DNA of 5,335 nucleotides, from positions 1-5,335 of the forward strand of contig JAMOOT010000373.1 in NCBI GenBank assembly GCA_027065215.1, given 5' to 3'. This document shows positions 1-5,335 of this stretch, in pieces (the stretch's first letter is position 1; each line of letters starts with the position of its first letter). A program made the translations under genes and the position numbers. The stretch is from Candidatus Omnitrophota bacterium (GTDB lineage: Bacteria > Omnitrophota > Gorgyraeia > S143-82). The notes under the pieces are model-generated. The model was not told the DNA's origin and searched no databases. It saw only the letters and a list, made by a program, of their open reading frames with translations.

Positions 1-257
1 ACAAATTTTACAACTGAGGCAACTTTCTCTTTCGAAGGACGCCTCACAAGATAGAGAGTATATACTAAACTCATAATATTCATCGCTACACTTGCATCCT
101 CTCTATCTACCACACTGTACAATAAATCTATTACCTTAAACCAATATTCTTCCAAATCCTTCCCACTATTTATTATACCTGTTAACATTGTCACGAATTT
201 GATAACCCATCTTTTCCTAAGATTTGCCTCACTAAATTTATCATACCCAGTCCATCT
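1..257 (-). other. Helical tail after the array, residues 1693-1777, continuing out of the window
   Basis: The segment opens with Arg-Trp, as a repeat unit does, and continues with helical phrases such as KRWVIKFVTMLTGII, YWFKVIDLLYSVV and MNIMSLVYTLLVRR. It no longer keeps the 43-residue spacing or the closing Glu-Phe. It probably represents further diverged solenoid helices. The reading frame is still open at the window edge, so the C-terminus of the protein is not seen. Confidence 0.6.
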
Positions 258-3200
258 AAATCTTTTCTTTAATAGGCCTACCATTTCTTGTAATGATTCT
301 TGAGTAACCTGATCTATCACCGCAGTATAAAATACCCTTAAAATACTCTTTACATATCTAATGTCTCCTTTATATCTTCTCCATTCGAATTCTTTTTTCA
401 AATATGATAATAAAGCCCTACAATCTTTCACCGGCACCTTCCTCATTGCTAACGGATAAAATACAATGAGAATCTGTTTCATATATATGAAATCCTTTTT
501 ATTTGTCACCCAATCAAACTCCGTCTTTAGATACGACAATAATTCCTCACAATACTTAACCGAGGCCTTTCTTATGGCTATGTTATAAAATACAATCATC
601 ATCTGCTTCATATATTCGATATTATCTTTATACTTTTCCCAATAAAACTCCTTCTTTAGATACGACAATAATCCTTTATAATACTTATCTGAAATATTCT
701 TCATCGCTATCTCATAAAACACAATCATCATCTGTTTCACATATTCGATATTGTCTTTATACCTTTCCCAATCAAACTCCTTCTTTAAATACGACAATAA
801 TCCTTTATAATACTTATCTGAAATATTCTTCATCGCTATCTCATAAAACACAATCATCATCTGCTTCATATATTCGATATTGTCTTTATACCTTTCCCAA
901 TCAAACTCCGCCTTTAGATACGACAATAATTCCTCACAATACTTAACCGAGGCCTTTCTCATAGTTATGCTATAAAATACAATCATCATCTGCTCCATAT
1001 ATTCGATACTGTCTTTATACCTTTCCCAATCAAACTCTTTCTTTAGATACGACAATAATTCCTCACAATACTTAACCGAGACCTTTCTCATGGCTATGTT
1101 ATAAAATACAATCATCATCTGTTTCGTATATTCGATATTGTCTTTATACCTTTCCCAATCAAATTCCTTCTTTAAATACGACAATAATCCTTTATAATAC
1201 TTATCTGAAAACCTATGTTTTGCTATCTGATAAAACACAATCATCATCTGTTTCACATATTCGATATTGTCTCTATGCTTTTCCCAATAAAACTCTTTCT
1301 TTAGATACGACAATAATCCTTTATAATACTTATCTGAAAACCTGTGTTTTGCTATCTGATAAAATGCAATCATCATCTGTTTCACATATTCGATATTGTC
1401 TCTATGCTTTTCCCAATAAAACTCTTTCTTTAGATACGACAATAATTCCTCACAATACTTAACCGAGACCTTTCTCATGGTTATGCTATAAAATACAATC
1501 ATCATCTGTTTCGTATATTCGATATTGTCTTTATACCTTTCCCAATCAAACTCCTTCTTTAAATACGATAATAATCCTTTATAATACTTATCTGAAAACC
1601 TGTGTTTTGCTATCTGATAAAACACAATCATCAGCTGTTTCACATATTCGATATTGTCTTTATGCTTTTCCCAATAAAACTCTTTCTTTAGATACGACAA
1701 TAATTCCTCACAATACTTAACCGAGGCCTTTCTCATGGTTATGCTATAAAATACAATCATCATCTGTTTTGTATATTCGACATTATCTTTATACCTTTCC
1801 CAAACAAATTCCTTCTTTAAATGCGATAATAATTCCACACAATAATCCATTGTTAAATTTCGTGTAGATAGCATATAAAACAACGAAATCATTGACATCA
1901 TATATTCATAGTTGTTGCTATATTTGTTCCACTCAAATTCATTCTTTAAAAACTTAATCCAATTCTCTAATTCTCTGCTTGCTTCATCTAAGATCTCCTT
2001 CCTTAAAACCAACCTCCCTATCATTGTCATAAACCTTCTGACAAACTCAACATCTTTTCCATAATCATTCCACCTGAACTCTTGTTTCAATCTATGAATC
2101 AGCCTTCTCACTTCATCTATATCTCTATTTTTCATCATCAAATTCTTGACCAAAACTAAAGCCCTATCATATTCTTCTTTTCCTTTCCAATTACCACCTC
2201 TAAATTCATCTTCTATTAATTCTACTAATTCCCTGGCCTTTAAACTATTAACCTCACTGTTTCTCAAACTCACAAGTATGTCAAAGAAAACACATCTTTT
2301 CCCTGCCGACTCCATCCACCTGCGCATATATCTATATACATCCCTTATATCTTCCTCTCTTAAATTACTTATTCTACAAGCAAGTATCAATTTCATTACG
2401 TCCTTATAACTCATACCCCATTCTCCTATCCCTACCTCATTTATCATCAAATCTATCTTCTTTTTTATTTCCTCTTCCTCTAAAGAACGATCCAAATTGT
2501 CCGAGATTCTCTTTAAAAACTCTTCATTTGCCTTTCTACCTATATCCATCCCTAATCTTTCACATCCATATCTATACAACTCCCAAAAACTCATCAACTT
2601 CCTCATCCTCGTGCTTGTCTCATACTCTATTATCTTCCTTAATATCCTAAACTTATACTCCCACATAGCCTCCCACATCTGGCCTGTTTCTCTAATAAAT
2701 TCCACTATCTCATCTGTATCTAATCCTTTACTCTTGCCTTTTAAAAACACCTCAAATACGTCTTTTAGCATCGTTATCTTATTCTTAATATCGATACCAC
2801 TACTCATTAAGTAATTCCTTATCTCTCCTATCCCCTCTTCTCCTAATCCAAGTCCAACTATCACGAACCATACTCTCTCTTTTGGTTTGAGACATTTCCA
2901 ATCCAGACCTAATATATGCTCATCACTGATTATCTCTTTTACTCGATAGAGGACTCTATCAACTAATTTATGTATACTAACATCTTTAAATTCATCTATT
3001 CTCAATCTTATCTTACTCTGCCATAATACATACTTTATCAGCTCGCCATCTATCTTCTTTTTATCACAAACCCTATTCAATACACTCCTTCCTATTTCTA
3101 TATATGGTTTATATGATTTTTTCAATCCTATGAAGAATGTCTTCGACAGCCCTTTATATCTCTTAATACCGTATTCTGCAAACAACTCCTTCAATTCCTT

Positions 3201-5335
3201 TGAAAGAATATCAACACCATCTTCTCCTAAAGAAGAATTACTCATATCTACACCAGTTTTATACTGTTCATGAATAGCAAAGCACGACTCCATTATGCCC
3301 TTCTTTATATAAAATCTTCTCAGATTGGCTGGTGGATGAGAGAATGAAGAAGGGAATGATAATTTGTTATCTATCTGGGAATCTCGTGATAAGCCAGCCA
3401 ATAGAAACCCTGCCCAGTAATCTGCCATCAGTTCTCTATACCACATTAACCCCATAGACAAATGCAAAAAGAACATATAGCCTACTACAGCAGCTATCCA
3501 GAACTTAGATCCGATACTCGCTATAGAATACAATCCAAGTTTGAGTAAAACAAACTGAATCGGTATAGCAACCAATGCCTGCCACCCCACAAAATTTCCC
3601 AATTGGTTAGATGCTTGTATCCAATGCTGGACCCAATGAGATACCTTCTCATGACCCAACTCATGAGCCGTTATAAGAAGTAATGGATCGTAATCCTGTC
3701 CGCGTAGATCAGCTATTATAGATACCTCCTTGCTAATATCTGACCCTTTAAAGGCAGTACGACGTCCATTCCAAAATAGATGATTTTCATGATGATAAAT
3801 CCATAGATTTACCTTATCATCCAAACCTATAGTCTTTGCCCTATCAAGCAGATCAAGTAAGACATTGGCTTTTTCTGTCAATAAATCTTCAGAAACATCC
3901 CATTTATTTGAAATATAAATCTTAGGAGTTTCATCTATATTACTGACAAGAAAAGACAATTTAGCCCCAACCTGGCAAGACAAAAAGGTGTCTAACTCAA
4001 TCAGAGAAGAAGGGATCTTGATCTCGGTTCTCTCAACTTGGAGGCTGGAATCAGGATAGATTTCCCCTTCATAGGTTCTGTACCCCCCCCTATCAGAGGC
4101 AAAAATCTCATTCTCTAAAGTATTAACCGAAGATGATACCCAGGGATACAAAGCCCACACTAATTTCTCACTTGGGTCAATATCTAAAAGAGAGGATAAA
4201 GAAGCAAATGAAAAGACAAAAACACTCCCCTTATCCTCACAAGCGTTTTGATATACCCGTGAGAGACTCAAATCTGCTTTGAGTAGGGCATCCATCCCAA
4301 TCCTCTGGAGATCCATCTTGCAAGATGGGGGGCCATGAATGAGGCCTTTTCGCGTCGCAAAATATCTATAGACTGGCTGATAATCATCAAAACCGATATG
4401 TCGGGAAATCACTAAGGTGAGGCCCCCTGATATGTTTGGCAATTCGATTGTAGATAAAGAAGAAGAGGTAAAAGACAACGAGGATCTTTTAGCAGGGGCC
4501 ATTGGACCGTGAGACTTAACCGGAGGGATATCTTGTTTTCGAGATCGAGTAGGTACAGCCTCAGGTTTCAGTCTATAATCTAAATCACATATTACTACAG
4601 GTTCCCCATTTACCTCATTTCCAATCAAATAAGAATCCCATCCCTTTTCCCTTAACAGCATATATAGAGAATTGATGATTTGTCGAGGTAGCGGAATTAT
4701 CTTTTCTATCCAGAATCTTCTATGGCCTAAAATTCCTCTCTTTATATCTGACATTTTCCCAATATTTTTCTCCAATCTACATCCTAATCTCACCCCCGTT
4801 ACTCCCAACCCAAGGCCTCCAAGTCCAATCCTGTTTATCTGACTTAACTCTTCTCCCCGAGTCATACCACTGGAAGAGAATTGAGCATAATATTCTTCCC
4901 TCACTTCCTTCTCTATCTCTCTACTCCGCTTCATTATCTCTCCCTTTACATCCTCCGCTACCAACGGGGAGGATGGTTTGAAGGATTTATCCTCTTTCTT
5001 TCCGTTATCTTTTTTACTTCTTTTCCTTCCCTTAGTAACATCGGACTCCATTTCTATACTTCCCTGTGAAAAACTCTTAAATCCTAACTCATCCCACTTT
5101 TTCTTCAAATTGTCTCTTATCTTCCAATAAAAGCCATCTCTCCCTCTCGAACTATTTCTCAATTTACCCCAAATCCTATTGGATACTAACCATCCCTTTA
5201 TTGAGGGGATCCAATGGGAGAACCGCACCCTCTCAGAAAACAATCCCTCCGATTCTCTCTCACAATAATCTCCATAATATTCTGGTAAACGCAATAATCC
5301 CTTAGGAGGAACCACCTTGTGTATTATCTCATCTG
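1..5335 (-). CDS. Internal part of a giant multidomain protein: M48-like membrane metallopeptidase plus long 43-residue helical repeat array
   Basis: The minus-strand frame with codons at forward positions 3-5, 6-8 and so on to 5331-5333 is open for all 1777 codons, with no TAA, TAG or TGA. The repeat array and the peptidase motifs fall in this same frame, which confirms it is real and continuous. No start with a good ribosome binding site and no stop lie in the window, so the gene runs off both ends and the full protein exceeds 1777 residues. Order from the N-terminal side: unrecognised segment (1-258), Pro/Ser linker (259-292), unassigned segment (293-491), M48-type peptidase with two membrane helices (492-682), charged helical region (683-1044), tandem repeats (1045-1692) and a helical tail (1693-1777). 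The M48 assignment rests on several spaced motifs. The rest has no family I recognise. The likely role, a membrane-anchored protease with a helical solenoid for binding, is inference. Confidence 0.93.
258..386 (-). repeat. Terminal degenerate 43-residue unit, residues 1650-1692
   Basis: This unit keeps the exact 129-bp length, Trp2, Tyr5, Tyr11, the Val-Phe-Tyr at 18-20 and the closing Leu-Leu-Lys-Lys-Arg-Phe. Most of positions 21-34 no longer match either core form. It marks the C-terminal edge of the recognisable array. Confidence 0.82.
645..902 (-). repeat. Near-identical adjacent repeat pair within the array
   Basis: Units 774-902 and 645-773 differ by about three bases in 129 by eye, one of which is a synonymous Leu codon change. 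At protein level they differ only at position 12 (Met versus Val). Such identity between neighbours, against the larger differences to other units, points to a recent duplication or conversion event. Confidence 0.85.
1161..1418 (-). repeat. Second near-identical adjacent repeat pair
   Basis: Units 1290-1418 and 1161-1289 differ by about six bases by eye and by a single residue (Ala versus Val at position 18). Both are of the Ser-Asp-Lys-Tyr-Tyr form with Gln-Ile-Ala-Lys-His at 21-25. They are also close to unit 1548-1676, which has the same form but is separated from them by one unit of the other form. Confidence 0.85.
1806..2201 (-). repeat. Three degenerate units of the 43-residue repeat, residues 1045-1176
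   Basis: Three diverged copies lead into the core array. Forward 2076-2201 is a 42-residue unit ending in IHRLKQEF. Forward 1935-2075 is a 47-residue unit ending in IKFLKNEF, with about four extra residues. Forward 1806-1934 is a 43-residue unit ending in LLSHLKKEF. Each keeps Trp near its beginning, Tyr/Phe at about position 11 and the closing Leu-Lys-x-Glu-Phe. All length changes are whole codons, so the frame is preserved. Similarity to the core consensus rises towards the core. Confidence 0.8.
2202..3287 (-). other. Charged alpha-helical region between peptidase and repeat array, residues 683-1044
   Basis: The translation is rich in Lys, Glu, Arg, Ile and Leu, with hydrophobic spacing typical of amphipathic helices and few prolines. 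Examples are ILSKELKELFAEYGIKRY, HKLVDRVLYRVKEIISDE, EAMWEYKFRILRKIIEYE and LEEEEIKKKIDL. Towards its C-terminal end, segments such as SYKDVMKLILACRISNLREE and CVFFDILVSLRNSE followed by ARELVELIEDEF resemble the two-helix layout of the later repeats. The solenoid therefore probably begins here in highly diverged form. A second short Gly/Leu run (VGLGLGEEGIG) occurs near residues 823-833. No named family is recognised. Arg codons are mostly AGA/AGG. Confidence 0.6.
3441..3503 (-). other. Predicted transmembrane segment 2 of the peptidase, residues 611-631
   Basis: FWIAAVVGYMFFLHLSMGLM followed by Trp is a 21-residue hydrophobic run with no charged residue. It ends three residues before Glu634 of ELMAD. 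Together with segment 1 it makes a membrane hairpin that returns both zinc-binding motifs to the same side of the membrane. Confidence 0.7.
3531..3593 (-). other. Predicted transmembrane segment 1 of the peptidase, residues 581-601
   Basis: Residues FVGWQALVAIPIQFVLLKLG and the next one form a nearly uncharged hydrophobic run of about 21 residues, starting some 20 residues after the HELGH site. Its placement between the zinc motif and the third-ligand motif matches the internal membrane helices of HtpX/Ste24-like M48 enzymes. The single Lys sits near the end. An alternative is a buried hydrophobic helix. Confidence 0.65.
3861..4457 (-). other. Unassigned globular-looking segment before the peptidase, residues 293-491
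   Basis: This part has alternating hydrophobic strands and short helices typical of a mixed alpha/beta fold: LTLVISRHIGFDDY, YRYFATRKGLIHGP, GSVFVFSFASLSSLL, KLVWALYPWV, VERTEIKIPSSLIEL and KIYISNKW. Three cysteines (near residues 337, 363 and 457) are scattered and form no metal-binding pattern. Its codons use CGN for arginine more often than the helical half does. It directly precedes the M48-type domain and may be an N-terminal extension or regulatory domain of the protease. I cannot name a family; the layout only loosely recalls ADP-ribosyltransferase-like folds, which is not enough for a call. Confidence 0.5.
4083..4090 (-). repeat. Homopolymer run of eight C (G8 on the coding strand)
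   Basis: Eight consecutive C on the forward strand encode Arg-Gly-Gly within Asp-Arg-Gly-Gly-Tyr (around residues 414-418). It is the longest G/C homopolymer in an otherwise AT-rich window and lies upstream of the protease domain in the reading direction. A one-base slip here would remove the peptidase and all repeats from the product. The frame is intact in this copy. Whether it is a functional slippage site is inference. Confidence 0.5.
4458..4559 (-). other. Pro/Ser/basic linker, residues 259-292
   Basis: The encoded residues are rich in Pro, Ser, Arg and Lys, with short phrases such as VPTRSRKQDIPPVKSHGP and a following serine-rich run (SSLSFTSSSLS). Low hydrophobicity and frequent prolines suggest a disordered connection between the N-terminal segment and the segment that precedes the peptidase. 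Confidence 0.5.
4560..5333 (-). other. N-terminal segment of the fragment, residues 1-258, unrecognised
   Basis: This stretch is part of the giant ORF and I do not recognise a family. Residues 1-90 are rich in Trp and aromatic residues mixed with Arg and Lys, for example the motifs SHWIPSIKGW and NRIWGKLR, which looks like folded protein rather than linker. A lysine-rich linker follows at about residues 100-120. Residues 130-152 form a strongly charged Lys/Glu/Arg helix, possibly a short coiled coil. Residues 169-184 are a Gly/Leu-rich run (GLGGLGLGVTGVRLG). Residues 200-258 contain a mixed strand and helix pattern, including EKIIPLPRQIINSLYMLL and EPVVICDLDYRL. Earlier residues lie outside the window, so this may be the end of a larger domain. 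Confidence 0.6.
4974..5036 (-). other. Lysine-rich low-complexity linker, residues 100-120
   Basis: The encoded segment is dominated by Lys with Arg, Asp, Gly and Ser (TKGRKRSKKDNGKKEDK, then SFKP) and has almost no hydrophobic residues. It separates the Trp-rich first segment from the charged helix that follows. It is best read as a flexible, solvent-exposed interdomain linker. If this part is cytoplasmic it could also contact nucleic acid or acidic membrane, but nothing in the sequence decides that. Confidence 0.6.

Larger units (their letters stand above)
387..1805 (-). repeat. Core array: eleven tandem 129-bp units encoding a 43-residue helical repeat, residues 1177-1649
   Basis: Units occupy forward 1677-1805, 1548-1676, 1419-1547, 1290-1418, 1161-1289, 1032-1160, 903-1031, 774-902, 645-773, 516-644 and 387-515, in protein order, each exactly 129 bp. 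Within a unit, strongly kept residues include Trp2, Tyr11, Gln14, Val18-Phe19-Tyr20, Lys30, Leu35-Leu36-Ser37-Tyr38-Leu39 and Glu42-Phe43. Each unit reads as two amphipathic helices, about positions 6-24 and 28-42, so the array should stack as an alpha-solenoid. Two forms of positions 21-34 alternate irregularly: one with Met-Arg-Lys and Val-Lys-Tyr-Cys-Glu-Glu, the other with Ser-Asp-Lys-Tyr-Tyr-Lys-Gly. The period differs from TPR (34) and PPR (35); ARM, HEAT and SEL1 lengths are nearer but I see no signature of them. The last unit (387-515) is more diverged. A binding or scaffold role is inferred. Confidence 0.93.
3288..3860 (-). other. M48-type zinc metallopeptidase domain, residues 492-682
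   Basis: The domain carries the motif set of M48 peptidases (HtpX/Ste24/BepA group) in the right order. HELGH at residues 557-561 (forward 3651-3665) is the HExxH motif, giving His557 and His561 as zinc ligands and Glu558 as catalytic base. A further His566 completes the HExxHxxxxH form common in the family. ELMAD at residues 634-638 (forward 3420-3434) matches ExxAD and supplies Glu634 as third ligand. SHPPANLRR, with His666 and Arg672/673, matches the family's downstream HP...R motif. Two hydrophobic segments lie between HELGH and ELMAD, as in membrane M48 enzymes. All key residues are intact, so the domain is probably active. Unusually for the family, it is embedded in a giant protein rather than standing alone as roughly 250-500 residues. 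Substrate and membrane side are unknown. Confidence 0.88.

Noticed and set aside
1220..1462. Forward-strand open frame with an internal duplicated Ser-Asp-Lys...Ser-Ser-Ser-Val-Ser-His-Ile phrase
   Set aside because: It is the antisense shadow of two 129-bp repeat units of the minus-strand gene. Its internal repetition is inherited from them.
387..1805. The 129-bp tandem repeats considered as a CRISPR array or satellite DNA
   Set aside because: The whole 129-bp unit is repeated without short repeat-spacer structure, and every unit keeps one reading frame. It is a protein repeat.
2146..2814. Forward-strand open frames at 2146-2409 and 2497-2814
   Set aside because: They lie opposite the continuous minus-strand frame, are Ser/Leu/Phe-rich as expected from antisense of Lys/Glu/Arg-rich helices, and have no ribosome binding site or family resemblance.
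3724..3731. Perfect Shine-Dalgarno-like AAGGAGGT on the minus strand
   Set aside because: No ATG, GTG or TTG lies at a useful distance in frame. The bases encode Lys-Glu-Val inside the protease domain, just before HELGH.
5049..5064. In-frame ATG at forward 5049-5051 preceded by GGGAAG about seven bases upstream, a possible start
   Set aside because: The same frame continues upstream to the window edge with protein-like, Trp-rich sequence. The site would also start a protein at a lysine-rich linker, so an internal Met is more likely.
4881..5069. Forward-strand open frame of 62 codons
   Set aside because: It is the antisense of the lysine-rich linker and charged helix. Its Phe/Leu/Ser-rich translation is a product of that composition.
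1..5335. Alternative genetic code or an in-frame recoded stop
   Set aside because: No TAA, TAG or TGA codon appears in the frame, and all Trp codons are TGG, so the standard bacterial code suffices.

Overview
The whole window lies inside one protein-coding gene read on the minus strand. In the frame whose codons occupy forward positions 3k to 3k+2, I translated all 1777 codons (forward 5333 down to 3) and met no stop codon. I saw no convincing start either, so both ends of the gene lie outside the window. It encodes an internal piece of a very large protein of at least 1777 residues. No other gene, RNA gene, CRISPR array or mobile element is supported. Residue numbers below count from the N-terminal (forward 5333) end of this fragment.

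Layout in protein order, right to left on the given strand. (1) Residues 1-258 (forward 5333-4560): an unrecognised segment with a tryptophan-rich start, a lysine-rich linker, a charged helix and a glycine-rich stretch. (2) Residues 259-292: a Pro/Ser/basic linker. (3) Residues 293-491: an unassigned globular-looking segment whose coding strand carries a run of eight G. (4) Residues 492-682: a well-supported M48-type zinc metallopeptidase domain, with HELGH plus a further His, two membrane segments, the ELMAD third-ligand motif and a downstream HPP...R motif. (5) Residues 683-1044: charged alpha-helical sequence. (6) Residues 1045-1777: an alpha-solenoid-like region. At its centre are eleven tandem copies of a 43-residue (129-bp) unit, flanked on both sides by increasingly degenerate copies.

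The most noteworthy point is the architecture: a membrane-embedded M48-like protease inside a giant protein, followed by a long array of 43-residue helical repeats that I cannot assign to a named repeat family. The central units fall into sequence subtypes arranged as a mosaic, and neighbouring units differ by only a few bases. This indicates recent in-frame duplication or gene conversion. A reasonable inference is that the solenoid is a binding or scaffolding surface and the M48 domain a membrane-associated proteolytic activity, but nothing in the window identifies the substrate.

Organism: the DNA is AT-rich, Arg is written mostly AGA/AGG in the helical half, and no in-frame TGA occurs, so an ordinary bacterial code fits. 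A giant uninterrupted ORF of mixed domains in AT-rich DNA is reminiscent of uncultivated bacteria known for giant genes, such as Omnitrophota and relatives. This is a weak inference and the window holds no phylogenetic marker.
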